Assembly (NCBI GenBank): GCA_021784205.1 | Contig: JAJXTB010000035.1 | Location: forward strand, 1 to 21,459 | DNA length: 21,459 nt | Direction of reading: 5' to 3' | Source: Actinomycetes bacterium | GTDB taxonomy: Bacteria; Actinomycetota; Acidimicrobiia; Acidimicrobiales; RAAP-2 | Shown here: positions 1 through 7,459 of the stretch, piece after piece | Numbering within the stretch: the stretch's first letter is position 1 | Layout of the letters: every line of letters starts with the position of its first letter | Notes under the pieces: generated by a model | Told to the model about the DNA's origin: nothing | The model's database searches: none | The model's input: the letters and a program-made list of their open reading frames with translations, nothing else | Position numbers and translations under genes: made by a program

Positions 1-403
1 GGAGATCAAGGGCGTGCCTCTGCGCGTCGAGGTGGGCCCGCGCGACCTGGCCGAGGGCGTCGTGACTCTGGTGCGCCGCGACACGGGCGAGAAGGTCACC
101 CGACCGATCGAGGGACTGGCCGGCGCCACGGCCGCGCTGCTCGAGGCGGTCCAGGCCGACCTGCTGGTGGCCGCCACCGTCCGACGCGACAGCGCCACGC
201 GCGACGTGGGCAGCGTGGATGAGGCGCTCGAGGCCGCCCAGGAGGGCTTCGCTCGTCTGCCCTGGACCGCGGTGGGCGAGGCCGGCGAGGACCGCCTCAA
301 CGCCGAGGCGGTCACCGTGCGCTGCCTGACGCGCCCCGACGGCTCGGTGCCCGAGAGCATCGAGGAAACGGACCTTTTGGCGATCGTGGCGCGCTCGTAC
401 TAA
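1..403 (+). CDS. proS: Prolyl-tRNA synthetase, C-terminal part (5' end outside window)
   Basis: Only the last 133 codons are present; the frame is open to the left edge (reading from base 2) and ends at TAA 401-403. The visible part begins with EIKGVPLRVEVGPRDL, the start of the anticodon-binding domain of class II prolyl-tRNA synthetases, followed by VTLVRRDTGEK. It continues about 100 residues further and ends in a C-terminal tyrosine (VARSY). The extra C-terminal domain and terminal Tyr are typical of the eukaryote/archaeal-type enzyme; bacterial-type ProRS stops soon after the anticodon-binding domain. The enzyme charges tRNA-Pro with proline in the cytoplasm. The cysteine-rich zinc site of some family members is not seen here (one Cys, in VRCLTRP). 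A GTG at position 14 is an internal valine codon, not a start. A promoter and terminator-like hairpin follow, so this gene is probably the end of a separate transcription unit. Confidence 0.88.
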   Translation, partial: EIKGVPLRVEVGPRDLAEGVVTLVRRDTGEKVTRPIEGLAGATAALLEAVQADLLVAATVRRDSATRDVGSVDEALEAAQEGFARLPWTAVGEAGEDRLNAEAVTVRCLTRPDGSVPESIEETDLLAIVARSY

Positions 404-460
404 TCGCCCCCGTGGCGTGCTACCGTCCCTAGCGGGAGGGGTTATTCGGTCACGCCTCGA

Positions 461-489
461 TTGTGGCGAGACGCTCTAACTGCTACACT
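461..489 (+). promoter_or_regulatory. Promoter of the rimP-nusA-infB operon
   Basis: TTGTGG at 461-466 (-35) and TACACT at 484-489 (-10) are separated by 17 bases, the ideal spacing for the housekeeping sigma factor. Transcription would start near 496, leaving a leader of about 90 bases before rimP. This is the only well-formed promoter seen between proS and rimP. Confidence 0.6.
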
Positions 490-498
490 GGTCGCGAC

Positions 499-521
499 AG
501 TCCGCCAAGGACGTTTGGACT
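499..521 (+). other. Leader hairpin upstream of the rimP terminator
   Basis: AGTCC (499-503) pairs with GGACT (517-521) around a 13-base loop. The loop contains CCAAGG (505-510), the exact reverse complement of CCTTGG (536-541), which forms the loop and top of the following terminator. The two elements could therefore pair with each other and block terminator formation. An alternative local pairing is CCAA (505-508) with TTGG (515-518). The pairings are seen in sequence; the regulatory role is inferred. Confidence 0.4.
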
Positions 522-528
522 CGTTTTA

Positions 529-555
529 GCGCGGGCCTTGGGCCCGTGCTTTTTT
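529..555 (+). terminator. Intrinsic terminator in the rimP operon leader (probable attenuator)
   Basis: GCGCGGGCC (529-537) pairs with GGCCCGTGC (541-549): nine base pairs including one G-U, with a TTG loop, followed directly by six T residues (550-555). This is a textbook factor-independent terminator. It lies downstream of the promoter at 461-489 and upstream of the rimP ribosome-binding site, so it would end transcripts before the first gene rather than after proS alone. NusA stimulates hairpin-dependent termination and is the second gene of the operon, so autoregulation by attenuation is the natural reading. Confidence 0.7.
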
Positions 556-573
556 GTTGTCTGGACGCTGATC

Positions 574-583
574 AGGAGAGGAG
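574..583 (+). promoter_or_regulatory. Double ribosome-binding site of rimP
   Basis: Two consecutive AGGAG motifs (574-578 and 579-583) stand 7 bases before ATG 586 and 8 bases before the in-frame ATG 592, so either start is well served. An upstream in-frame GTG reading from 463 would run through the promoter and terminator and is discarded. Confidence 0.65.
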
Positions 584-585
584 CG

Positions 586-1056
586 ATGGTGATGGAACTC
601 GAGACACCGGTGCGCACACTCCTGGAGAAGCTGGGAATCTCCCTCTACGACATCGACCTCTCCGGCGGGACCCTGCACGTCACGGTGACCCGCGAGGGGG
701 GCATCGACCTCGAGGCGCTGACCAGCGCGAGCCGGGCTCTGTCGGCCTGGCTGGATGAGACCGACCCGATTCCCGGCCACTACACCCTCGACGTGGCGAG
801 CCCGGGCCTGGAGCGCCAGCTGCGCACGCCTGAGCACTTTCGTGGCGCCGTCGGCGAGACCGTTACGCTGCGCGAGCGCCGTGGCGCAGAGCCCACGCGT
901 CGCCTGGAGGGCGAACTCGTGGGCGCCGACGAGGAGACCGCAACGCTGCGTGTCGACGGCGAGGACGTCGTGGTGCGCTTAGAGGGCGTCGAGCGCGCCC
1001 GCACCGTCTTCGCCTGGGGACCCGCCCCGACCACTTCGACGAGCAAGAAAGGCTGA
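586..1056 (+). CDS. rimP: Ribosome maturation factor RimP
   Basis: A 156-residue protein of usual RimP length. RimP binds the 30S subunit during late assembly and is needed for maturation around the central pseudoknot of 16S rRNA. The sequence shows the N-terminal alpha/beta domain (LEKLGISLYDIDLSGGTLHVTV, roughly residues 13-35), the strongly conserved family signature LDVASPGLERQLRTPEHF near residues 68-85, and a C-terminal SH3-like small barrel (LEGELVGADEETATLRVDG). It ends in a Ser/Thr/Lys-rich tail. The start chosen is ATG 586 behind a double AGGAG; ATG 592 is equally possible and shortens the protein by two residues. It is the first gene of the operon; its TGA lies 2 bases before the nusA ATG, so the two are translationally coupled. 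Confidence 0.93.
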   Translation: MVMELETPVRTLLEKLGISLYDIDLSGGTLHVTVTREGGIDLEALTSASRALSAWLDETDPIPGHYTLDVASPGLERQLRTPEHFRGAVGETVTLRERRGAEPTRRLEGELVGADEETATLRVDGEDVVVRLEGVERARTVFAWGPAPTTSTSKKG

Positions 1057-1058
1057 TC

Positions 1059-2225
1059 ATGGCGAATTTTGAATTCCTTGACGCCCTGGGACAGATTGCC
1101 CGCGACCAGAACATCGACGAGAACGAGCTGCTCATCGCCTTGGCCAACGCACTGCTCGCGGCCTACAAGCGCCGTCCGGACTCCGCCGAGGACGCCGAGG
1201 TCGAGATCAACCCCGAGACCGGTGAGATCAAGGTCTGGGGACTCGAGCTCGACCTCGAGGGCAACGTCACGCGCGAGTGGGACGCCACGCCAGAGGACTT
1301 CGGTCGCATCGCCGCCCAGACGGCCAAGCAGGTCCTGATGCAGCTAATTCGCGACATCCAGCGCCGCCAGATGTACGAGGAGTTCGCCAACCGCGAGGGT
1401 GACATCGTCTCGGGCACCGTTCAGCAGAACGACAACCGCTACACGCTGCTCGACCTCGGGCGCGTCGAGGCCCTCTTGCCCCAAGCCGAGCAGATCGCCT
1501 TTGAGCGCTACGAGCACGGCGCACGCATCAAGGTCTACATCGTCGAAGTGCGAAAGACCAACAAGGGCCCCCAGATCGTCGTGAGCCGCACCCATCCGGC
1601 GCTCGTCGCCAAGCTCTTCGAGATCGAGGTGCCCGAGATCGCCAACGGCATCGTCGAGATCAAGGCGCTGGCGCGCGAACCTGGTCACCGCTCCAAGATC
1701 GCCGTTGCCTCCAACGACCAGATGGTCGACCCGGTTGGCGCCTGCGTGGGCGCGCGCGGATCGCGGGTGCGCAACATCACCAACGAGCTGCGCAGCGAGC
1801 GCATCGACGTCGTGCCCTTCAGTGACGACCCCGTCGAGTTCATCCAGTCCGCGCTCGCCCCGGCGCGGGTGCGAGAAGTACTGCTCAACGAGGAAGAGGG
1901 CGTCGCCACGGTGATCGTCCACGACCAGCAGCTGTCGCTCGCCATTGGCAAGGAAGGCCAGAATGCCCGCCTGGCGGCGCGTCTGACCGGCTGGCGCATC
2001 GACATCCGCTCCGAGAACGAGGGCGTCGAGGAAGAAGTGGTCGAAGAGGTCTGGACCGAGGGCGACGTGGTCGTCGATGAGACGGTTCGCGTTGTCGAGC
2101 ACGACGCGGGTGCGACGATCGAAGAGTCGGTCATCGTGACCAACGCCGAGGGAGACCACGAGGAGATCGAACTCGTCGAAGAGGTCGAGCCCGTTGAGGT
2201 CGCGGTCGAAGAGGAGGGCGCGTAG
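1059..2225 (+). CDS. nusA: Transcription termination/antitermination factor NusA
   Basis: A 388-residue protein that binds RNA polymerase and nascent RNA and modulates pausing, intrinsic termination and antitermination. Domains in order: N-terminal RNA polymerase-binding domain (about 1-112), S1 domain (about 113-178, DIVSGTVQQNDNRYTLLDLG), KH1 (about 190-275, with GARG at 231-234) and KH2 (about 276-345, with GKEG at 297-300 and the conserved IGKEGQNARLAARLTGW). The last 50 or so residues form a very acidic Glu/Val-rich tail. There are no C-terminal AR1/AR2 repeats like those of E. coli NusA, normal for actinobacterial forms. ATG 1059 is preceded by AAAGG 1048-1052 inside rimP. The neighbours are those found in most bacteria (rimP upstream, ylxR and infB downstream). 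Confidence 0.96.
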   Translation: MANFEFLDALGQIARDQNIDENELLIALANALLAAYKRRPDSAEDAEVEINPETGEIKVWGLELDLEGNVTREWDATPEDFGRIAAQTAKQVLMQLIRDIQRRQMYEEFANREGDIVSGTVQQNDNRYTLLDLGRVEALLPQAEQIAFERYEHGARIKVYIVEVRKTNKGPQIVVSRTHPALVAKLFEIEVPEIANGIVEIKALAREPGHRSKIAVASNDQMVDPVGACVGARGSRVRNITNELRSERIDVVPFSDDPVEFIQSALAPARVREVLLNEEEGVATVIVHDQQLSLAIGKEGQNARLAARLTGWRIDIRSENEGVEEEVVEEVWTEGDVVVDETVRVVEHDAGATIEESVIVTNAEGDHEEIELVEEVEPVEVAVEEEGA

Positions 2226-2230
2226 CCCCG

Positions 2231-2488
2231 GTGCGGACCTGCGTGGTCTGTCGCGCGCGGCGCGACGATGATCACCTGGTGCGCGTCGGTCGGCGAGGCG
2301 GGCAGTGGTATGTGGGTCGCGGAGAGGGTCGCGGGGCGTGGTTGTGCGCCGTCGGCACCTGCCGGGACCGCCTGGCAGCGGGTCAGCTCGCGCGGGCGCT
2401 GCGCGCGCCCGTGGGAGACGCCGAGGCCGCGGCGCTGATCGTGCTGCTGGCCGAGGGGCCAAGCGCGGGTGTAGTTGTGAAAGAATAG
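2231..2488 (+). CDS. ylxR: YlxR family (DUF448) RNA-binding protein
   Basis: A small 85-residue protein starting at GTG 2231, five bases after the nusA stop. The N-terminus RTCVVCRARRD with its CxxC pair, followed by LVRVGRRGGQW and GRGAWLC (near residues 33-39), is the standard YlxR/DUF448 signature. The family is almost always encoded between nusA and infB, as here. Structures of YlxR show a basic surface suggesting RNA binding; work in other bacteria points to roles in transcription or RNase P function, but the role is not settled. The C-terminal 25 residues are Ala/Leu-rich. There is no clear Shine-Dalgarno sequence, so translation is probably coupled to nusA. Confidence 0.85.
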   Translation: MRTCVVCRARRDDDHLVRVGRRGGQWYVGRGEGRGAWLCAVGTCRDRLAAGQLARALRAPVGDAEAAALIVLLAEGPSAGVVVKE

Positions 2489-2494
2489 GTAGCC

Positions 2495-2517
2495 GTGCGT
2501 GCGAAAACCACGCACGC
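2495..2517 (+). other. Hairpin in the infB 5' leader
   Basis: GTGCGTG (2495-2501) is the exact reverse complement of CACGCAC (2509-2515), with loop CGAAAAC. A second register pairs GCGTGCG (2497-2503) with CGCACGC (2511-2517). The structure lies between the ylxR stop and the infB ribosome-binding site. It is not followed by a T-tract, so it is more likely a translational or processing element than a terminator. Confidence 0.4.
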
Positions 2518-2523
2518 AATACG

Positions 2524-2528
2524 AAGGA
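2524..2528 (+). promoter_or_regulatory. Ribosome-binding site deciding the infB TTG start
   Basis: AAGGA stands 5 bases before TTG 2534. The alternative in-frame GTG at 2495 has only a poorly placed AGG 4-6 bases upstream and would put a hairpin inside the coding sequence. Confidence 0.5.
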
Positions 2529-2533
2529 CTGTT

Positions 2534-5200
2534 TTGGCGCTGAAGAAAATCCGGGTACACGAGCTCTCCAAGGAGCTCGGACTGACGAGCAAGGAGTTGC
2601 TCACGATCGCCCAGAAGCTGGGTATCGGGGCCTCCAGCCCGTCGGCGTCCATCGAGGACGCCCAGGCTGACCGCATCCGTCGACGCGTCGACGCCGACGG
2701 GCTGCGCCGCGAGACGCCGCCGGCTGAGCCGACTAAGGCCGTGAAGGCCACCAAGGCCACCAAGTCCGGGTCCGCCCCAGCGCCCGCGCCCGAGGTGCCC
2801 GCGCCCGCAACCCGCACGGTCGAGGCCCCCACCGAGGCCCCCGCGCCCGCCACTGAGGCGCCCGCGGCCGAGGCGCCGGTCGAAGAAGCGGCGCCGCGTG
2901 TCGTTCGCTCGAGCCCGCCCATCGTGCCCAAGGCCCCGCCCGTTCGCACCGTCACCCCCGACGGGCCCACCACCATTCGACCCACTCAGCGACCGAGCGG
3001 CGACGGCGAGGCCGCGCCCGTGCGTCGCCCGCCACTCAGTTCGACCGGCCGCCCGATCCCGCCACCCCCGGGACGTCCGCTCAGCTCAACCGGTCGCCCG
3101 ATCCCGCCGCCGCCGGGCATGCGCCGTCCGCCGGCCGGCGCACCAATGCGTCCCTCGACCCCCGGATCACGTCCCATGAGTGCGCGCCCCTCAAGCGGTG
3201 CGCCACGTCCCGGTGCACCGCGCACGGGCGCGCCCACCGGCGGATTCCGCGGGGGAGCCCCGTCGACTTCGGGACCGGGACGTAGTGGCCTGGCCAGTCG
3301 TGGCGGCGGTGGTCCGCGCGGCAGTCAGCGCAAGACAACGCGTCGGCGCCGGCGCAACATGGAAGAGCTCGAGCCGACCCAGATGACGACCTGGGCGCCC
3401 TCGAGCGCCCCGGTCCCCGAGGGCGAGATCATCATCGAGCGCGGCTCGACGGCGAAGGATGTCGGCCCCAAGCTCAATCGAAGCGCGGCCGACATCATCC
3501 GCTTCTTGTTCCTCCAGGGCGAGATCGTCACCGCCGTCCAGGCGCTCAGCGACGACATGATCGAGCTCTACGCCGCCGAAGTCGGCGCCGCCGTGCGCCT
3601 GGTGGACCCGGGTGAGCAGCAAGAGGCCGCCCTGCTGGCCAAGTTCTTTGACGAGGACGACCTCGACGAGGAAATCGCGGCCGTGCCGCGTCCGCCGGTG
3701 GTAACCGTCATGGGCCACGTCGACCACGGCAAGACCAAGCTGCTCGACCAGATCCGCAAGACCAACGTCGTCGCCGGCGAGGCCGGCGGCATCACCCAGC
3801 ACATCGGCGCGTACCAGGTCAAGTGGCACAACAAGACCATCGCCTTCCTTGACACGCCCGGCCACGAGGCCTTCACGGCAATGCGCGCCCGCGGCGCCAA
3901 GGTGACCGACATCGTGATCCTGGTGGTCGCCGCCGACGATGGCGTCATGCCCCAGACGGTCGAGGCGATCAACCACGCCAAGGCCGCCCAGGTGCCCGTC
4001 ATCGTCGCGGTGAACAAGATCGACCGGCCCGACGCCAACCCCGACCGGGTCCTCCAGCAGATCTCCGAGCACGGACTGGTGCCCGAGAAGTGGGGCGGTG
4101 ACACCATCTGCGTCGAGATCTCCGCGCTACAGAACCTGGGCATCGACGACCTGCTCGAGCAGGTGCTGCTCGTCGCCGAGCTCGCCGAGCTGACCGCGCG
4201 CCCGACGGGACGGGCCATGGGCACGGTCCTCGAGGCCAACCTCGAAGTCGGCCGGGGCCCCGTGGCCACGGTGATGGTCCAAAAGGGCCTGCTCGCGGTG
4301 GGCGACCCCGTGGTCGCCGGCGCCGCCTACGGCAAGGTCAAGGCGCTCATCAATGACCAGGGCAAGCCGGTCAAGACCGCCGGACCCTCGACCCCGGTGC
4401 AGATTTTGGGATTTTCCGAGCCGCCGCTCGCCGGCGACGAGATGCGCGTGGCCGACGACCTCGCGCACGCGCGATCCCTCGCCGAAGCGCGCGCCCAGCG
4501 CGTGCGCTTGATCGGGCATCAGCCGATTGCCTCGGCGAGCGGGGCACGGCTTGAGGACCTCTTCGAGCAGATCCAGCGCGGTGAGACCGCTACGCTCAAC
4601 GTCGTCTTGAAGGCAGACGTGCAGGGCTCGCTCGAGGCCTGCACCGAATCGCTGCGCAAGCTTGAGCGTGACGACGTCAAGCTCGTGCTGGTGCACCGCG
4701 GGGTGGGCGGCATCACCGAGAACGACGTCCAGCTGGCCAAGGCCTCCGGAGCGACGATCATCGGCTTTAACGTCCGCCCGGACCGTCGCAGTCGCGAGAT
4801 GGCCGAGTCCGAAGGCGTGCAGATCCGCACCTACGAGATCATCTACAAGTTGATCGAGGAGATCGAAGGCGCCATGCTAGGCCTGCTGACGCCGGTCTTC
4901 GAAGAGATCGTCACCGGCGAGGCCGAGGTGCGAGAGGTCTTCCGTGTACCCAAGATCGGCGCCGTCGCGGGCTGCTTCGTGCGAGACGGGGTCATCACTC
5001 GTGGCTCCAAGGTCCGCTTCCTGCGCGAGGGCGCGATCATCTGGAAGGGCACGATCACGTCGCTTCGCAGGTTCAAGGACGACGCGCGCGAGGTCGCGGC
5101 CGGTTACGAGTGTGGCATCGGCCTCTCGGACTACCAGGACCTCAAAGAGGGCGACATCATCGAGACCTTCGAAGAGCGCGAGATACCGCGCACGGCGTAG
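2534..5200 (+). CDS. infB: Translation initiation factor IF-2
   Basis: An 888-residue GTPase that delivers initiator tRNA to the 30S subunit and promotes 50S joining. The N-terminal domain (1-52, [19 protein letters not shown]) is followed by a long Ala/Pro- then Gly/Arg-rich unstructured linker (about 53-285) with a 15-residue tandem repeat and a basic block ending in [10 protein letters not shown]. The conserved core follows: G-domain motifs GHVDHGKT (394-401), DTPGHE (440-445) and NKID (494-497), then the beta-barrel domain, domain 3 ([14 protein letters not shown]) and the initiator-tRNA-binding C2 domain at the end. TTG 2534 is chosen because it gives the usual IF-2 N-terminus and has AAGGA 5 bases upstream; GTG 2495, in the same frame, would add 13 atypical residues. 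The gene ends 2 bases before the rbfA start. Confidence 0.95.
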   Translation: MALKKIRVHELSKELGLTSKELLTIAQKLGIGASSPSASIEDAQADRIRRRVDADGLRRETPPAEPTKAVKATKATKSGSAPAPAPEVPAPATRTVEAPTEAPAPATEAPAAEAPVEEAAPRVVRSSPPIVPKAPPVRTVTPDGPTTIRPTQRPSGDGEAAPVRRPPLSSTGRPIPPPPGRPLSSTGRPIPPPPGMRRPPAGAPMRPSTPGSRPMSARPSSGAPRPGAPRTGAPTGGFRGGAPSTSGPGRSGLASRGGGGPRGSQRKTTRRRRRNMEELEPTQMTTWAPSSAPVPEGEIIIERGSTAKDVGPKLNRSAADIIRFLFLQGEIVTAVQALSDDMIELYAAEVGAAVRLVDPGEQQEAALLAKFFDEDDLDEEIAAVPRPPVVTVMGHVDHGKTKLLDQIRKTNVVAGEAGGITQHIGAYQVKWHNKTIAFLDTPGHEAFTAMRARGAKVTDIVILVVAADDGVMPQTVEAINHAKAAQVPVIVAVNKIDRPDANPDRVLQQISEHGLVPEKWGGDTICVEISALQNLGIDDLLEQVLLVAELAELTARPTGRAMGTVLEANLEVGRGPVATVMVQKGLLAVGDPVVAGAAYGKVKALINDQGKPVKTAGPSTPVQILGFSEPPLAGDEMRVADDLAHARSLAEARAQRVRLIGHQPIASASGARLEDLFEQIQRGETATLNVVLKADVQGSLEACTESLRKLERDDVKLVLVHRGVGGITENDVQLAKASGATIIGFNVRPDRRSREMAESEGVQIRTYEIIYKLIEEIEGAMLGLLTPVFEEIVTGEAEVREVFRVPKIGAVAGCFVRDGVITRGSKVRFLREGAIIWKGTITSLRRFKDDAREVAAGYECGIGLSDYQDLKEGDIIETFEEREIPRTA
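3032..3121 (+). repeat. Two-copy 45-bp tandem repeat in the infB linker
   Basis: Units 3032-3076 and 3077-3121 encode [15 protein letters not shown] and [15 protein letters not shown]. The units are the same length and differ mainly at third codon positions, so the peptide is kept while the DNA has diverged; this is an older in-frame duplication in the disordered part of IF-2. Confidence 0.85.
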
Positions 5201-5202
5201 TC

Positions 5203-5559
5203 GTGGCCACCGGCTCACATCAGCCCTACCCGCGATCGGCTCGGGTGAACCAGATCCTGCGCGAGGTCATCTCCGACGAGCTGGTGCGCCTCGCCGACTT
5301 CGACGAGCGACTCGAGCTGATCACGGTCACCGGAGTGGACACGTCGCCGGACCTGCGCCAGGCAACGGTGTACTTCGACTCGCTCAGCGCCGACGCCCAC
5401 GAGGCCCTGGTCGAGCACCGTTCGGCGATTCAGGCCTCGGTGAACGCCCAGACGCGTCTCAAGCGCACGCCCAAGCTCTCCTTCGCGGCCGACCCGGCGG
5501 TGCGAAGCGGCGAGGCCATCGAGGAGATCCTGCGCCGTCAGAGTCATGACGACGCGTAG
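5203..5559 (+). CDS. rbfA: 30S ribosome-binding factor RbfA
   Basis: A 118-residue cold-shock/assembly factor that binds the 30S subunit near helix 1 of 16S rRNA and is needed for final processing. The KH-like fold is recognisable from RVNQILREVISDELVRLAD near the N-terminus, VTGVDTSPDLRQATVYFDSL in the middle and KRTPKLSFAADPAV towards the end, with EEIL close to the C-terminus. GTG 5203, 2 bases after the infB stop, gives the usual N-terminus; the frame is open further back but that part overlaps the conserved end of infB. No good Shine-Dalgarno is visible, so coupling to infB is likely. The 3' end overlaps the chosen truB start by 14 bases. Confidence 0.92.
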   Translation: MATGSHQPYPRSARVNQILREVISDELVRLADFDERLELITVTGVDTSPDLRQATVYFDSLSADAHEALVEHRSAIQASVNAQTRLKRTPKLSFAADPAVRSGEAIEEILRRQSHDDA

Positions 5560-6418
5560 TGGGATGGTCCTCGTCGACAAGCCGGCGGGACTGACCAGTC
5601 ACGACGTCGTCGCTCGCCTGCGTCGCATCCTGGGCGAGCGCCGCGTCGGACACGCCGGGACGCTCGACCCCATGGCGACCGGACTGCTGATCCTCGCGGT
5701 GGGTCCCGCCACGCGCTTGATCCGCTTCGCCCAGGGCCGTGACAAGACCTATACCGGCACGGTCCTCTTCGGTGTGGCCACCGACTCGCTCGACGCCGAC
5801 GGCGTCGAAGTCGAGCGCGTCGCGGTGCCGCCGTTCGATGAGACGATCGTGAACGCCGCGGCAGCGACGCTGACGGGCGAGCAGCGTCAGGTGCCGCCGA
5901 TGGTCTCGGCGCTGCACCACGGCGGCGAGCGGCTCTACGACCTGGCTCGACGCGGCGAGGTCGTCGAGCGCGAGCCGCGAGCGATCACCGTTGACTCCTT
6001 TCGACTCAGCGCGACGTCGGATCCCGCTCGCTGGGACTTCGTCGTCACGTGTTCGGTCGGCACCTACGTGCGCGTCCTGGCGAGCGATCTGGCCGAACGC
6101 TTGGGAACCCTTGGTCACCTGGTGGCCCTGCGGCGAGTCGCGAGTGGCGATCACCGCGTCGAAGACGCCCGCACGCTCGAGGACATCGCCGAGGATCCAG
6201 AGGCCAGCGTGATGGCGCCGGCGTCCTTCGTCACGCACCTCGAGCACGTGACCCTCGACGATGATCAGATCCGCCGGATCCGTCACGGTCAGCGACTGCA
6301 CGTGGCCGCGCGCGACGTCGAGGTGGCCGCGCTAGACAAATCCGGCGCGCTCGTCGCCGTGCTCGAACGTCGCGGTGAGGACTATCAGCCCGCGCTCGTG
6401 TTCACCGAGAGCGCGTAG
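5546..6418 (+). CDS. truB: tRNA pseudouridine(55) synthase TruB
   Basis: A 290-residue enzyme that isomerises U55 in the T-loop of tRNAs to pseudouridine. It carries the N-terminal motif VLVDKPAGLTSHDVV (8-22) and the catalytic motif GHAGTLDPMATG (35-46) with nucleophile Asp41. It also has KTYTGTVLFGVATDSLDADG, the conserved GEQRQVPPMVSALHHGG, and CSVGTYVRVLASDLAERLG. A C-terminal PUA-like domain follows from about residue 230. The start at ATG 5546 overlaps rbfA by 14 bases; the in-frame ATG 5564, outside rbfA and giving MVLVDKPAG, is a reasonable alternative that loses only six residues. Last gene of the tightly coupled rimP-truB run; 19 bases separate it from ribF. Confidence 0.95.
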   Translation: MTTRSGMVLVDKPAGLTSHDVVARLRRILGERRVGHAGTLDPMATGLLILAVGPATRLIRFAQGRDKTYTGTVLFGVATDSLDADGVEVERVAVPPFDETIVNAAAATLTGEQRQVPPMVSALHHGGERLYDLARRGEVVEREPRAITVDSFRLSATSDPARWDFVVTCSVGTYVRVLASDLAERLGTLGHLVALRRVASGDHRVEDARTLEDIAEDPEASVMAPASFVTHLEHVTLDDDQIRRIRHGQRLHVAARDVEVAALDKSGALVAVLERRGEDYQPALVFTESA

Positions 6419-6425
6419 GGGCCGG

Positions 6426-6431
6426 TAGGTT
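6426..6431 (+). promoter_or_regulatory. Candidate -10 element for a leaderless ribF transcript
   Basis: TAGGTT lies in the 19-base truB-ribF gap and is followed by exactly six bases before GTG 6438, the spacing expected if transcription starts at the first base of the start codon. The best -35 is a weak TTCACC at 6401-6406 with a long 19-base spacer. The same layout (TAGGGT, six bases, ATG) occurs before dapB. Confidence 0.4.
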
Positions 6432-6437
6432 GACCCC

Positions 6438-7394
6438 GTGATCGTCGTCCATGACGCTGATGCTCGCCATGACGAGACGCCGAGTGTCGTCACGATCGGC
6501 GTGTTCGACGGGCTGCACCGCGGTCACCAGCGCGTGGTTGCCGAGGTGATCACTCGCGCGCGCGCCCGCGGCGCGCTCGCCAGTGTGGTCACCTTCGACC
6601 CGCACCCCGCCGACGTGCTCGACCCCGAGCACGCGCCATTGCTGCTTGGCACCTTGGATCAGCGCCTCGAGGGGTTTGAGGCCCTGGGGGTGGACCGCGT
6701 GCGCATCCTCGACTTCGATCATCACGCCTCGCACGAGCGCGCTGAGCACTTCATCGAACGCGTCCTCGTACGCGAACTCGGCGTCCTCGAGATCGTGGTC
6801 GGCCAGGACTTTCGCTTCGGGGAGGGCCGCACGGGCGACGTCGATCTCCTCGCGCGCGAGGGCGAGCGCTGGGGATTCTCCGTCGCACCCAGCGTCCTCT
6901 TCGGCGATGGCCAGCGCTGGAGCTCGACCGCGGTGCGCCACTCTCTCACCGAGGGCGACGTCGAGCGCGCCGGGGTCATCCTCGGGCGCCCCTTCGTCCT
7001 ACGCGGTGAGGTCGCCCATGGGGACGCTCGCGGCACCGACCTGGGATTTCCCACGGCCAACGTGGTGGCGGCTTCGCGCCAGCAGCTACCCGGGATCGGC
7101 ATCTACGCTGGCGCGGTCCGCCTGCCGGACCGGCGCTGGTGGCCGGCCGCGATCTCGGTGGGCACCCGTCCCCAGTTCTATGACGATGGAGCCCTCCTGG
7201 TCGAAGTTCACGTGGTGGGCTACGGGGGCAACCTCTACGACGCCACCCTCGACGTCGCCTTTCTCAGCCGGCTGCGCGGTGAGCTGGTCTTTTCCGACGT
7301 GGCCGCCCTGGTCGCCCAGATCGAGCGCGACGTCGTGGCCAGCGTGGATGTTTTCGCGAATTTCTTGCCCACGGCCTCGGTCCTGCTAGGCTAG
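6438..7394 (+). CDS. ribF: Bifunctional riboflavin kinase / FAD synthetase RibF
   Basis: A 318-residue cytoplasmic enzyme that phosphorylates riboflavin to FMN and adenylates FMN to FAD. The N-terminal nucleotidyltransferase half has GVFDGLHRGH (21-30), VTFDPHP (51-57), VGQDFRFG (121-128) and SSTAVR (162-167). The C-terminal flavokinase half has RGEVAHGDARGTDLGFPTAN (189-208), GIYAG, ISVGTRPQF and the catalytic-Glu segment LLVEVHV. The length is normal for the family. The start GTG 6438 has only a weak AGG upstream; a -10-like TAGGTT placed for leaderless transcription is present instead. The last codons overlap the predicted rpsO promoter. Gene order truB-ribF-rpsO is common in actinobacteria. 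Confidence 0.95.
   Translation: MIVVHDADARHDETPSVVTIGVFDGLHRGHQRVVAEVITRARARGALASVVTFDPHPADVLDPEHAPLLLGTLDQRLEGFEALGVDRVRILDFDHHASHERAEHFIERVLVRELGVLEIVVGQDFRFGEGRTGDVDLLAREGERWGFSVAPSVLFGDGQRWSSTAVRHSLTEGDVERAGVILGRPFVLRGEVAHGDARGTDLGFPTANVVAASRQQLPGIGIYAGAVRLPDRRWWPAAISVGTRPQFYDDGALLVEVHVVGYGGNLYDATLDVAFLSRLRGELVFSDVAALVAQIERDVVASVDVFANFLPTASVLLG
7365..7392 (+). promoter_or_regulatory. Promoter of rpsO (inside the 3' end of ribF)
   Basis: TTGCCC (7365-7370) and TAGGCT (7387-7392) are 16 bases apart. TAGGCT is a common actinobacterial -10 form. The signal overlaps the last codons of ribF and would give a leader of about 75-80 bases before rpsO. Confidence 0.5.
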
Positions 7395-7402
7395 AACCTT
7401 GA

Positions 7403-7459
7403 CCAGCGACGCTGGCCATGTGGGTCGTCACGTCGGCGGCTCGCAACGGGACCCCCGAC
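7403..7459 (+). promoter_or_regulatory. Structured rpsO leader: hairpin plus possible H-type pseudoknot
   Basis: A small hairpin is formed by CCAGC (7403-7407) and GCTGG (7411-7415). Downstream, GGGTC (7422-7426) matches GACCC (7450-7454) and GTCGG (7432-7436) matches CCGAC (7455-7459). These two five-pair helices cross, so together they make an H-type pseudoknot whose 3' strands are adjacent. The structure ends 4 bases before the Shine-Dalgarno AAGG (7464-7467). S15 is known to repress its own mRNA through leader structures in several phyla, including a pseudoknot in E. coli. The pairings are visible; the regulatory role is inferred. Confidence 0.45.

Noticed and set aside
404..445. Weak inverted repeats (TCCC/GGGA, GCTA/TAGC) just after proS as a proS terminator
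   Set aside because: Stems are only four pairs and no T-run follows; no more than expected by chance in GC-rich DNA.
1344..2519. Minus-strand open frame of 391 codons opposite nusA and ylxR
   Set aside because: Antisense shadow of nusA; the Leu/Asp/Val/His-rich translation mirrors its acidic Glu-rich coding strand.
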